Origin: Sphingomonadales bacterium UBA2369
Lineage (GTDB): Bacteria; Pseudomonadota; Alphaproteobacteria; Sphingomonadales; Sphingomonadaceae
Assembly (NCBI GenBank): GCA_002344055.1
Contig: DDTH01000014.1
Location: 1-64,000 of the forward strand
Direction: 5' to 3'
DNA: 64,000 nucleotides
In this document: piece after piece, positions 56,437 through 64,000 of the stretch
Layout: every line of letters starts with the position of its first letter
Position numbering within the stretch: the first letter of the stretch is position 1
Made by a program: the position numbers and the translations under genes
The notes under the pieces: model-generated
What the model saw: only the letters and a program-made list of their open reading frames with translations
Database searches by the model: none
Told to the model about the DNA's origin: nothing

Positions 56437-58503
56437 TCATCGGACCCCGGCTTTCAGGGGATATTGACTGATATTGTTAGCGCGTAGCTGTCTCAGCACC
56501 GCGTCAACGCCTGCGATCCCGGTCGGCCCAAACATCGCTTCCGCCTCGCGAAGGCAGTCGGCCGCCGCGTTCCGATAGCGGATCTTGTCGGCCGCCTCGT
56601 CGAGCCTCTCCTCGAAGCGGATCGCCCCGCTGCTCCGCATCTTGGTCACCCCTTTCATGAACTCGCGCCGCCGTCGGTTGCCCCAGAGATCGTTGAGGAG
56701 GCTGGCGACCGTGTTGGTGGCCATGAAACTGTCCTTACTCGCGACGTGACGCACGCGCGCAGCGACCGCGAGGCCCTTCACTGCATGCCTCGGGATCCTC
56801 AGGTCGGCCAGCGTTGGCGCCGCCACAGTGGTGACGGCGGGAACCTCGCCGGAGAGGATGTCCACGATCAGGTCCGAGGCGGTGTAGAGGATGCTGACGG
56901 TGGTCTGTGCCACGTCTCCGTAGCGCTCGAATTTCTCGGGGATGCGCGAGGGCACCACCCTCCGCACCGCCTTCGCCAGCCTGACCTGCATGTCGATGAT
57001 GTCGGTGATCGCGAAGACGTCGCCCTTGGACCGGCCGTGGGCCGTGCTCTCGATCCTGACGGGCTGGAGGAGCCGGGGGTCGTTCCACACGGCGCCGCCG
57101 GTCCGCCGCTCGCGGCTGCAGAGCGTCTCAGCCACCACGCACAGCGACGCGTGCCGGTCGACCACCTCCATGAACTGCCGCGTGCGGGTGAGGAGAGCCT
57201 CGGCCAGCTGCTCGTCGGCCATCGTGCCGATGTCCTCTGCATCGAGCTCCGCGATGGCCTGATGATAGCTGCGTCTGAGGCCGGGGCCGACCCTCTCGCC
57301 GAGGATGCCGGCAATCACTCCGAGCGGCAGGACCCCGAGCAGCCTCCTGGCCACCCGGCTTGTCCGCGCCACGATCTTCGGTCGCAGCCGGTAACCTCGC
57401 CGTTCAAGCCACCGCCTGGTCTCGTCCGTGAGGACGGTCATGGGGTAGCCGTCGACCCCGATATGCGGGTCGAGCATCAACCGGCCCATCTCCGTGGCGA
57501 AGAGATCGGCGGGCGTGGTGTCACCGGCCACCGCATTTCTTCCGGCCACCTCGTCGAGCAGCGTGTGCCAGGCGTCGGGCCACCCTCTCAACACTCGCAT
57601 TGCCGCCTCGACGCTGGCGATCGTCCTGCCGATGGCCAGCGTGTCGTTAGCGCGGCCGGTGGTCGCGAACGTGCGGCTGGTGCGCGCGAGGTCCTCCGAG
57701 GCTGGCGTGGTCGCCACGCGGCCGATGAGTTCGAGGATGGCGACAGCGTCCATGACGTGCATCGGAACGGTCTGGGGAAGTGGGGGCCTGTTCCGCGGCA
57801 GATCGAGATCGTCCAGGTTGATGGATGCCGGATCCGGCGCAACCGTGCGGCTGAGCCCGTCGAAGGGCGCGTCCAGCTGAGGCCCCTCCAGCCACAGTCT
57901 CGGTGTGGTGGCGGTCAGCCGCGGACCGAGTAGCTGGACCAGCCAGCGCGTCGTCGCTAGGGCCGCTTCCGAGGCGGGTCTGGTGCTGATCCGGCTGAAG
58001 GACTTTCCGCAGGGACAGCAGTCGGGCAGGGGCTCGCGGCCCGGACCTCGCCTGACGAGGTGCACCGGCCGCGAGCAGTCGCACCTATCGACGAGGTATG
58101 TGCCGTGCTCGACGCAAGCGACCCAGTGGATGAGCTTCCACGCCTCCCGCATCGTGCCGCCCTCCGCGAGACAGAGGGGACAGAGGCGTAGCTGGTCCAG
58201 GCTCAGGTAGGATCGCCTCACGACTGTGCCCAGAAACGTGACTTGGTTGCGCTGCCGCCGGCCTGGCACTGGCCTGCACCGCATTCCGTCCAGCTCATCG
58301 ACATGCACGAGGGCGAAGTCCGCCAGCCTCTGCCACTGGGCGTCGTCCCAATGGTCCGGGTTGTGCCTCCCGCCTGCGATGTGCTCGAACAGCCACGGAT
58401 ACGAGAGGCCGTTGATGTCGGCGAGCCGCATCATGAACCCCACCGCCGACTCTCCCGCGAGGGGGCTGGAAACGATCGGCAGCGCGTGCACCGGCTTCTT
58501 CAC
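56437..58503 (-). CDS. TniQ/TnsD-type target selector
   Basis: A 688-residue TniQ-family protein. The N-terminal PLAGESAVGFMMRLA motif and a zinc-binding set are visible: Cys108 and Cys111 (CPLC), Cys130, His133, Cys141, Cys143 and Cys163/165 (CPCG). The large C-terminal part, roughly residues 200-688, is unrecognised and suits a DNA-binding TnsD-like protein. GTG start at 58503 overlaps the tnsC stop. In Tn7 this protein picks a fixed chromosomal site. Confidence 0.92.
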   Translation of the reverse strand: MKKPVHALPIVSSPLAGESAVGFMMRLADINGLSYPWLFEHIAGGRHNPDHWDDAQWQRLADFALVHVDELDGMRCRPVPGRRQRNQVTFLGTVVRRSYLSLDQLRLCPLCLAEGGTMREAWKLIHWVACVEHGTYLVDRCDCSRPVHLVRRGPGREPLPDCCPCGKSFSRISTRPASEAALATTRWLVQLLGPRLTATTPRLWLEGPQLDAPFDGLSRTVAPDPASINLDDLDLPRNRPPLPQTVPMHVMDAVAILELIGRVATTPASEDLARTSRTFATTGRANDTLAIGRTIASVEAAMRVLRGWPDAWHTLLDEVAGRNAVAGDTTPADLFATEMGRLMLDPHIGVDGYPMTVLTDETRRWLERRGYRLRPKIVARTSRVARRLLGVLPLGVIAGILGERVGPGLRRSYHQAIAELDAEDIGTMADEQLAEALLTRTRQFMEVVDRHASLCVVAETLCSRERRTGGAVWNDPRLLQPVRIESTAHGRSKGDVFAITDIIDMQVRLAKAVRRVVPSRIPEKFERYGDVAQTTVSILYTASDLIVDILSGEVPAVTTVAAPTLADLRIPRHAVKGLAVAARVRHVASKDSFMATNTVASLLNDLWGNRRRREFMKGVTKMRSSGAIRFEERLDEAADKIRYRNAAADCLREAEAMFGPTGIAGVDAVLRQLRANNISQYPLKAGVR

Positions 58504-59669
58504 GGCTTCCAGCCGCGCTTGCCCGAGACCTTGTTCCTCGCCACGGGTTCGGGCGGCGCGAACGGGTTCTCGACGATTCTACGTTCCTCGCCTTCCGCCT
58601 CGGCGCTCATCAGGTGGGATTCCAGGACGCCCCGCTTCAGCTCCACCGCAGCATGGAGGTGGTGCTCGCGAATCCGGTCTGAGCCGTCCTCAATGGCGAG
58701 GTCGGCGGCCTTGACGACGATGATGCCGAGCTGTCGCAGCAGCCCGAAGGTCGCGAAGTGCAGCTTCTCGGCCAGGGAAGGCTCATCGAGTCCGGCGTGC
58801 TCGTCGAAGGGCAGCTCGTCGTCGATGTCGGCGAGCAGGGCCCGGAACGTCTCCTTCTCCTCGTCGCTTCCATATCGGTATCGATCCACCTTGATCCGGT
58901 AGGGGGTGATGCTGGCGAGCTCGTCGTTCAAAGAGGGATCGACGATGAGTTCGACCTTCTTGGTGCCGATCAGGACGAAGACGATCGTCTCCGCCAGTTC
59001 GCCATCGGGCTTGGCGGCGCTACGGGACTTGGACTTGGCGAAGTCGCGGACCCAGTTGGCGATGCGGTTGAGCCGGTCCGTGCCGTTGTCGCTGACCGTG
59101 TTGTGGAATTCGTCGAGCATCGCCAGCACGACCCCCTGGGCCATCATCTGCGTCTTCACGCGGCGGGTGATCTCGGGAACGCCGAGCGACTTCACGCTGT
59201 TGACGAGCTTGTCGATATCCACGAGCGGTTCGCCGTTCAGCGTCATCAGCTGGACCAGCATCGCCTGTGCCACCGCCTTGGGCGTGGAGCAGTTGCGCAC
59301 GTCGACGTAGAGGACCGGCCGGACCACGCAGCGGGTGTCAGGGTCGCGACCCTCGGGGTGCGCGGCCAGGATGCGCTTCATGATCTCGGACTTGCCTACG
59401 CCGGTCTCCCCGGTGATGATTACGTTCTGAGCCTCGGCGTGCAGGTGTCGGTCGCGTACTGCCGACTTGACCACGCTAACGATGCGCTCCTCGATGTCGC
59501 GGGCGATGAACAGGTGGCGCAGGGCCTGCCGCCGCACCTTGTCCGGCGCAACCGCCCACGGCAGTTCGTCATCGGCAGTGGCTTCGCTGCCGGCGTATCC
59601 GTCCTGTTCGATGGTCGCCCGGGCATCGCCGCCCGTCTCGCGCTTCCTGGCCGACATGCGACAGTTCAC
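58500..59669 (-). CDS. tnsC: TnsC/TniB-type AAA ATPase regulator
   Basis: A 389-residue AAA ATPase: Walker A GETGVGKS (about residues 87-94), Walker B VVLAMLDEFHN (about 180-190), and a sensor-like FVLIGTKK. In Tn7 TnsC links the target selector with the transposase. The GTG at 59669 overlaps the tnsB stop; an alternative ATG is at 59657. It ends GWKP, the same four residues that end TnsB. Confidence 0.92.
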   Translation of the reverse strand: MNCRMSARKRETGGDARATIEQDGYAGSEATADDELPWAVAPDKVRRQALRHLFIARDIEERIVSVVKSAVRDRHLHAEAQNVIITGETGVGKSEIMKRILAAHPEGRDPDTRCVVRPVLYVDVRNCSTPKAVAQAMLVQLMTLNGEPLVDIDKLVNSVKSLGVPEITRRVKTQMMAQGVVLAMLDEFHNTVSDNGTDRLNRIANWVRDFAKSKSRSAAKPDGELAETIVFVLIGTKKVELIVDPSLNDELASITPYRIKVDRYRYGSDEEKETFRALLADIDDELPFDEHAGLDEPSLAEKLHFATFGLLRQLGIIVVKAADLAIEDGSDRIREHHLHAAVELKRGVLESHLMSAEAEGEERRIVENPFAPPEPVARNKVSGKRGWKP

Positions 59670-61828
59670 GGCTTCCAGCCCTTCTTCTTGCGCGGAGGCC
59701 GGGGCGGGGAGGAGCCACCCTCCGTCTCGTTTGTGGTGGTCGGCGCGCGCCCGTCCTCGGCCTCCGCTCCGACTAGGTGGAGGCGCGCCTTCTTGGCGAC
59801 GGGTGTGTCCATGTCGTTCGAGGCCGTGGGCTTCGATTTCCAGGCCGCCTTGTGCGCCTCGGTCCCTGGCACGGTGTTGCGGGCGTCATTGCCTGCGGGA
59901 GCCACGCGTCCGACACCATCGAGGCGGGCGATCTGGGAGCTCGCGCGGATGCTGCGCCGCTTGCCGAGCGCGGAGCCGCGCATGATCGCGACCAAGTCCA
60001 GCTTGGCCTTGAGGAGCGCCTCGACGTCGGTGGACGCGTCGGCGCGGATGAATTCGCGGATCCGCCGGTGGTGCCACAGCGACAGGCCGCGGGCGTATTC
60101 GCGCCACTTCGGGGCGACGGGGACCGGGATCACGCGGTCGCTCTCGTGCGGCATTCTGACGTGGATCATGTCGATGCAGGCGGGGTCGGTGTGGAATTCC
60201 AGCTTGCCGCCCTGCTTGGCGAGGGCCTTCTGGAAGGCCGGCAGGCGCTGTACCTGGAGCAGCTCCGGGGAAAAGTACTGCATGCTGTGGGCGTTGATGC
60301 CGAACCGACCGGGCCTGGCGTGATCCGTTCGTCCGAAGAGATGGGCGACGTCGTCGATGTGGCTGATGATGTCGACCGGATCCTTGTCGGTCTTCTCCCT
60401 CCAGACCTTGATCGGCTGGCGGCCGTTAAGCCCTCGGTGGCCGGTATAGGGGTAGATGTCGATGAAGAACTTGTGCAGCCCGTAGTCAAGGTCGTCCGGC
60501 GTGCAGACGGCGTCCTTCTGGGAATCGTAGCCCATCCGGACCAGCGTGTTGTGGAAGGTCGTGCCCTTCGTCGGGTGGAGCACCTTGCGGGTGATGGTGC
60601 CGATGACCTTCTCGACGGCGCCCTTCAGCCAAGGCTTCTTGCCGGCCATGATCTCGACGCGGTTGATGCCGATGCGCATGGCGAAGCGGGCGAGATGCTC
60701 GGCGATGTTCTCGCGCGCTCGGTCCACGGCCAGGGCGCGGGGCACGCCGCCGGTCTCCGGCTCGCGGTCGATGACCCAGCCGCGTTCCTTCTTGAGCTCG
60801 TCGAGGTAGATCTTGGGCAGGATCGCATTGCGCAGCGCCTGCATCAGCGCGAGCGTGCTGGGTGGCTCGAAGGTCACGAACCAGCCAAGGACCATGCGGG
60901 TGCAGCGGTCCAGCACCACGACGAGCCACGGCCGTCCGATCGGCAGCAGGGTCTCGGGATCCACGACGAACAGGTCCATCCGGGTCGCGTCGAGCTCCAC
61001 CCTGTCGAGCGGCGCTTCCGGGTCCGCCTGGGCCTCGGCCGAGCCATAGCGGAGGAACGCGGCCATCTCGCCATAGCGGGCGCGCAGGACGGTGTCCTTG
61101 GGGATGGCGTCGATGGATGACTGGATCGCGGCCAGCCCGGGGGCCGCCAGGACCTTCTCGCCCTTGGCCAACCGCTCGGCGTTGAACCCCTTCATCCTGC
61201 CGGCGATTCGGTCCTTGAGGTCGTCGATCGTGATCGGCGGACGGACAAGGTAGTGCTCGTCGACCATCTCCCCGATCAGCTGTCGGAGTGCCGCGTCGAT
61301 GCGGTCCTCGTAGTTACCCTTGTGCCGGTGCCTGGAGATCAGCTTCTCGAGGTTAGGCGGATCGCCAGCGGCTGCGACCCAGCGGCGTGCGGATTTGAGC
61401 GTGGGCTTCGCGACCGTCTCGTGCGTGCGATTGCGCAGGCGCTTCCAGGTGCGGCCCTGGTCCTCGTAGGTGGCGTCGATGACGTCCTGCCAGTCTTGGG
61501 GCGTTTTGCCCTCTCCGGGGATGCCCTTCTCCGCCAGCGCCAGCACGTAGATCAGCTTGCGTCGCGCCTCCTCGACATCGAGGTCTGTGGCCTTGCGCTG
61601 GCCGTGGACGCGGGAGGCGTTCCCATCCTTGGGCGGCCGCCCGATCCCGCTGAAGAACCTGGCCTTCCCCGTGGCGATCTGCCTCTGCAGCTCGGCGTCG
61701 GTCCAGACCATGTGCACGAGGGTGGCACGGCAGCGCCATTCCATGGTGCGCCCCTGGCGGCGCTCCAGGTGGTAGCGGTGGCCATGATAGTCGACCCACG
61801 CGCCATCGACGGCCCTGACCGCGGTCAC
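59666..61828 (-). CDS. tnsB: TnsB/TniA-type DDE transposase
   Basis: A 720-residue transposase. The catalytic triad is readable as Asp280 (VELDATRMD), Asp369 (LAVDRAREN) and Glu406 (KGAVEKVIG) in an rve-type RNase H fold. The N-terminal 200 residues are for end binding, and a basic C-terminal tail ends with GWKP. It joins the 3' ends to the target. GTG start 61828 overlaps the tnsA stop. Confidence 0.94.
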   Translation of the reverse strand: MTAVRAVDGAWVDYHGHRYHLERRQGRTMEWRCRATLVHMVWTDAELQRQIATGKARFFSGIGRPPKDGNASRVHGQRKATDLDVEEARRKLIYVLALAEKGIPGEGKTPQDWQDVIDATYEDQGRTWKRLRNRTHETVAKPTLKSARRWVAAAGDPPNLEKLISRHRHKGNYEDRIDAALRQLIGEMVDEHYLVRPPITIDDLKDRIAGRMKGFNAERLAKGEKVLAAPGLAAIQSSIDAIPKDTVLRARYGEMAAFLRYGSAEAQADPEAPLDRVELDATRMDLFVVDPETLLPIGRPWLVVVLDRCTRMVLGWFVTFEPPSTLALMQALRNAILPKIYLDELKKERGWVIDREPETGGVPRALAVDRARENIAEHLARFAMRIGINRVEIMAGKKPWLKGAVEKVIGTITRKVLHPTKGTTFHNTLVRMGYDSQKDAVCTPDDLDYGLHKFFIDIYPYTGHRGLNGRQPIKVWREKTDKDPVDIISHIDDVAHLFGRTDHARPGRFGINAHSMQYFSPELLQVQRLPAFQKALAKQGGKLEFHTDPACIDMIHVRMPHESDRVIPVPVAPKWREYARGLSLWHHRRIREFIRADASTDVEALLKAKLDLVAIMRGSALGKRRSIRASSQIARLDGVGRVAPAGNDARNTVPGTEAHKAAWKSKPTASNDMDTPVAKKARLHLVGAEAEDGRAPTTTNETEGGSSPPRPPRKKKGWKP

Positions 61829-62607
61829 GCAGCTTGCTCCAGGTCCAGATCCTCGATCGGCCGGCGTCGCGGCAGCAGTGGATCCGGCATTTCCTGGGTG
61901 TCAGCGTGCCGGATCAGGCTCCCGCGACCGATGGGCTGGGTGAGGTCGATGAAGATGCGCCCGTTGGCGGCGAGGGACAGCACCTGCTGGACAGTGGGCG
62001 CGTTGTCGTCGCCGGCGAGGTCCGCGACCACATCGGCGATCGTCCGTTCCCCAGTGCCGAGCACCCGCTCGACCGCGAGGTGCTGCAGCCTGGTGAAGAT
62101 CGGCCTGTGGCGCCGCCAAAGACACTCGGCGTGGCGGAAGTGAGGTGCGTCCCGCATCTCCTCGTCGAGCGAGACGAAGTAGGACCAGCCGCGCGCCTCG
62201 ATCGAGATGCTGGCCGACGCGAGTCGGCGGCGGACCGTGGGATCGGCATATTTACGCGCGGTCTTGACCTCGTGGAGCACGCTCTCGCCAGCTTCGCGCA
62301 GGGCATAGTCGGGGAAGTGCCGGCAGGCTCGACCCTCATGTCCGAATCCGATCTCGCAGGGCTGTGCCGCGATCAGCGTGACGTTGGGGTCCATCTCGGC
62401 GAGCACGAGGAACAGCGCCAGCTCCGGCCGGGACTCGGCCGGTAGGTAGCCGGAGGGGTGCTTGTTGGTGCGGTGCCAGCCGTTGTTGATCTGCGAGGAT
62501 CGGCCAACGACCTTGCGCAGCGGCTGCATCGAGATATCGATCCCGCCCTTCCATGTGGGATTTCGCGCATCGCACGTCAGAAGTGGCTCGAACATAAAAA
62601 CGACCAT
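61825..62607 (-). CDS. tnsA: TnsA-type endonuclease
   Basis: A 260-residue restriction-like endonuclease. The catalytic residues fit Glu62, Asp100 in CRHFPDYAL, and Glu113-Val-Lys115 in LHEVKT, as in Tn7 TnsA. The C-terminal half is helical and may bind TnsB/TnsC. It cleaves the 5' ends so the element leaves the donor completely. Start is ambiguous: ATG 62607 or 62595 are preferred; a TTG at 62700 would read through two palindromes and has no ribosome site. Confidence 0.88.
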   Translation of the reverse strand: MVVFMFEPLLTCDARNPTWKGGIDISMQPLRKVVGRSSQINNGWHRTNKHPSGYLPAESRPELALFLVLAEMDPNVTLIAAQPCEIGFGHEGRACRHFPDYALREAGESVLHEVKTARKYADPTVRRRLASASISIEARGWSYFVSLDEEMRDAPHFRHAECLWRRHRPIFTRLQHLAVERVLGTGERTIADVVADLAGDDNAPTVQQVLSLAANGRIFIDLTQPIGRGSLIRHADTQEMPDPLLPRRRPIEDLDLEQAA

Positions 62608-62610
62608 TCC

Positions 62611-62630
62611 TAGTCTATTTGAATAGACTA
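62611..62630. promoter_or_regulatory. Perfect palindrome next to the tnsA start
   Basis: TAGTCTATT, TG, AATAGACTA: 9-bp arms with no mismatch, in AT-rich DNA, starting 4 bp upstream of the ATG at 62607. Likely a repressor operator. Confidence 0.75.
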
Positions 62631-62655
62631 ACTGTGGATCGTTTTCGAATCGTTC

Positions 62656-62678
62656 AAGTAGTGCAAATTGCACTACTT
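62656..62678. promoter_or_regulatory. Perfect 11-bp palindrome upstream of tnsA
   Basis: AAGTAGTGCAA, A, TTGCACTACTT with no mismatch, 25 bp upstream of the other palindrome. It could be a second operator. A TTGAAC on the minus strand just downstream could be a -35 box. Confidence 0.75.
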
Positions 62679-62718
62679 CCCGAGCTGAGACATTCGACAA
62701 TGCTGGTCGTGAAGTTGC

Positions 62719-62991
62719 ATGTCACTGTCTACCGGTACCAACCGACTGCATCCCTCCAACCCCGCGGTCGATGATCTAGCTGCTATTGAACGCATTCACG
62801 CCGCAGCGGACCGTCAGCATCTCCTCATTGCTTTCGAACGCGAAGTAGCGGGTCTATCCCAACCTCAGCCTCCAGCGCGCCGACTAGGTGACGCCAAACT
62901 GGATGAACTCCTTCCTCTACCCTCCAACCTCGCTCACGTCTTAGTTTCCGCGACTGGCGGTGCGGACCGCGTCGCCGAGGATCAGCATTGA
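62719..62991 (+). CDS. Possible small protein divergent from tnsA
   Basis: A 90-codon frame with a helical middle part, divergent from tnsA and overlapping the 3' end of the gene at 62941 by 51 nt. There is no clear ribosome site and no recognised family, so it may be chance. Confidence 0.25.
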   Translation: MSLSTGTNRLHPSNPAVDDLAAIERIHAAADRQHLLIAFEREVAGLSQPQPPARRLGDAKLDELLPLPSNLAHVLVSATGGADRVAEDQH

Positions 62992-63657
62992 GCTGCCGAC
63001 GCGGTCGCGCAGCGCAGCCATGTCAATGCGCAGCACCGGCGGCGGCTCTGCGATTTCGCGGCGGGGGCGGGATCCAGCGAGGGCCAGCGCGCCGACGCGT
63101 CCCGACGGCCTGCCACGCCCTTCGCTGCCGAGCGTCGCGTAGGCGTCAACCTCGACCTCGAGCCAATGCTCGGCCGGCGCGCGCGCAGCTTCGATCCACA
63201 TGCGTTCCAGCTCGTCCCGGTTGTCGATGACGAACGCGCCGGCCGCAGCCGGATCAATCAGTGCCCGCTGAAGCTGGAACACGAGCGCCAGCTGCAGGAC
63301 ATCGAGGAGGAGGTAGCGGCGGTGGCCGCGCGGTCCGTTGCCGCCATCGGGTCGGTCGTCGGGCACAACACCCTGCCGGAGGGTGTGCTTGAGGCGGGAA
63401 TCGAATGCCGGCTTCGAGTGCTCCGGTGCCCCAACGAGGTTCATCAGCAGGGTGCGGACGGAGCCATGGTCAAGGCCCCTGAAGCGGAGATCGACGCCGA
63501 GCGCTTGCCGGAGCTGCTGGTCGACCTCCAGCTTCGCCGCCGCGTTGACGACCGTCCGGCGGATTAGGGTCCTGGCCCGGTCGAACGGCCCGGGATCCGG
63601 GCGTGCGTTATCGTCCGCGCCCGGGTCGCCGGGCGCGTGCGTCTTGTCGTTGGCCAT
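62941..63657 (-). CDS. Transposon cargo protein, possible MerR-like regulator
   Basis: A 238-residue protein starting at ATG 63657 behind CAGGAG with 7-nt spacing. Residues about 109-145 (RGHRRYLLLDVLQLALVFQLQ) resemble the winged-helix start of MerR-type regulators, though placed in the middle of the protein. The N-terminal 100 residues are polar and unrecognised. It is transcribed in the same direction as tnsA, so it may regulate the transposition operon through the nearby palindromes; this is inference. Confidence 0.75.
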   Translation of the reverse strand: MANDKTHAPGDPGADDNARPDPGPFDRARTLIRRTVVNAAAKLEVDQQLRQALGVDLRFRGLDHGSVRTLLMNLVGAPEHSKPAFDSRLKHTLRQGVVPDDRPDGGNGPRGHRRYLLLDVLQLALVFQLQRALIDPAAAGAFVIDNRDELERMWIEAARAPAEHWLEVEVDAYATLGSEGRGRPSGRVGALALAGSRPRREIAEPPPVLRIDMAALRDRVGSSMLILGDAVRTASRGN

Positions 63658-63765
63658 GGCCAATCTCCTGTGGTGTAGGGGGGGTGGCGGCGAACGCCGC
63701 GGCCAGCCGCTCGTCGGCAGCTTTTCAACTCAGTAATTTAGCTAAACTGATAGCTGTTCCGGTCG

Positions 63766-63836
63766 GCGGGACAGATTATGCCATCCGTTTCCATTTAGCT
63801 GGGACAACTTTTGGCATTGGTGTGGACAAGTCTTGG
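63766..63836 (+). promoter_or_regulatory. Transposase-binding-like repeats, right end (inner)
   Basis: GCGGGACAGATTATG at 63766, GGGACAACTT at 63801 and TGGACAAGTCTTGG near 63822, all related to the outer motif at 63880. Confidence 0.78.
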
Positions 63837-63879
63837 TAGGCTTGGACGAAGGGATAGGTCAGGGTGCGAGATTCAGCAT

Positions 63880-63906
63880 GCGGGACAAATTATGCCGATC
63901 CTCACA
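63880..63906 (-). repeat. Right terminal inverted repeat of the transposon
   Basis: GCGGGACAAATTATGCC... ending TCACA; the reverse complement begins TGTGAGG and matches the left end at 22 of 27 positions. Confidence 0.9.
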
Positions 63907-63911
63907 GCGGC
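63907..63911. repeat. Right copy of transposon target-site duplication
   Basis: GCGGC directly after the right end, identical to 56269-56273. Confidence 0.88.
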
Positions 63912-63917
63912 GCCGCC

Positions 63918-64000
63918 ATGGACCGGGCGGCGGCGCTGGTCTCTGAACTGAGGGAATTGGGCGTGAAGCCCGGCGACCTCATCATGGTCCACGCATCACT
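63918..64000 (+). CDS. Aminoglycoside 3-N-acetyltransferase family protein (partial, 5' end)
   Basis: Only the first 27 codons are inside the window. The visible ELRELGVKPGDLIMVHAS matches the start of Antibiotic_NAT/AAC(3) proteins, which acetylate aminoglycosides or act on unknown substrates. The start is 11 bp after the transposon. Removal of the element would place it about 33 bp after the SWIB stop, so both may have formed one transcription unit. Confidence 0.7.
   Translation, partial: MDRAAALVSELRELGVKPGDLIMVHAS

Larger units (their letters stand above)
56274..63906. mobile_element. Tn7-like transposon with tnsA, tnsB, tnsC, tniQ
   Basis: The 7633-bp element has TGT...ACA ends, terminal inverted repeats matching at 22 of 27 positions, an exact 5-bp GCGGC duplication, multiple transposase-binding-like motifs at both ends, and four genes of the Tn7 type in a single reverse operon. 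TnsA presence predicts cut-and-paste movement. The only other cargo is one probable regulator. No cas genes or CRISPR repeats were seen. All four transposition genes appear intact, so it may still be active. Confidence 0.94.

Noticed and set aside
62608..62700. TnsA start at TTG 62700
   Set aside because: This would put both perfect palindromes inside the coding sequence, there is no ribosome site, and the stretch is AT-rich, unlike the rest of tnsA.
56274..63906. CRISPR-associated transposon
   Set aside because: No cas genes and no repeat-spacer array lie within the element; the direct repeats present are short end-binding motifs.

Overview
The window is a GC-rich alphaproteobacterial chromosome segment, most likely from the Sphingomonadales. 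The indications are high GC, the style of the rrn operon end, tightly overlapping operons, many exported or lipoprotein genes, and a membrane cytochrome-type urate oxidase (PuuD). It opens with the 3' end of a 23S rRNA gene, then 5S rRNA and an initiator tRNA-Met.

From about 0.8 to 25.6 kb lies a nitrogen-scavenging island. A forward rut operon (nitroreductase, rutB, rutC, rutD, rutA) degrades uracil. A nine-gene reverse operon (puuE-alc-uraD-uraH-puuD-xdhA-xdhB-xdhC-guaD), with almost every stop and start overlapping, takes guanine through xanthine, urate and allantoin to ureidoglycolate. The divergent allA makes glyoxylate, and the nearby malate synthase G (glcB) can feed that glyoxylate into the TCA cycle. 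A histidine-utilisation block follows: hutI-hutU-hutH on the minus strand and a divergent hutG on the plus strand. A RutF-like flavin reductase, the expected partner of RutA, is coupled to hutG, not to the rut operon. A PIN-like gene of lower GC sits between allA and glcB.

From 25.6 to 55.9 kb there is mixed core and accessory content: uvrB, a RelE/HigBA-type toxin-antitoxin pair, an exported amidohydrolase, threonine ammonia-lyase, leucyl transferase Bpt, and a lipoprotein with tandem coiled-coil repeats. An exported methyltransferase lies between two DUF1801 paralogues. A DEAD-box helicase, a sigma factor/DUF6768/ABC exporter operon, a BlaI/M56 sensor pair and a type III polyketide synthase with an FAD oxidoreductase follow. 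The stretch ends with a SleB-like hydrolase, a LytS/LytTR two-component system, and divergent Mpl and LD-carboxypeptidase genes for murein recycling.

The most notable object is a complete Tn7-like transposon at 56274-63906 (7633 bp). It has matching TGTG...CACA ends (22 of 27 bp identical), repeated transposase-binding-like motifs at both ends and an exact 5-bp target duplication (GCGGC). Its reverse operon tnsA-tnsB-tnsC-tniQ is coupled by GTGA junctions, and it carries one probable regulator-like gene. No Cas genes are visible. It sits 27 bp after a SWIB-domain gene and 11 bp before the start of a partial AAC(3)-family acetyltransferase gene that runs off the window. Two perfect palindromes precede tnsA and look like operators. 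All functional calls rest on reading motifs, gene order and spacing; no database search was run.
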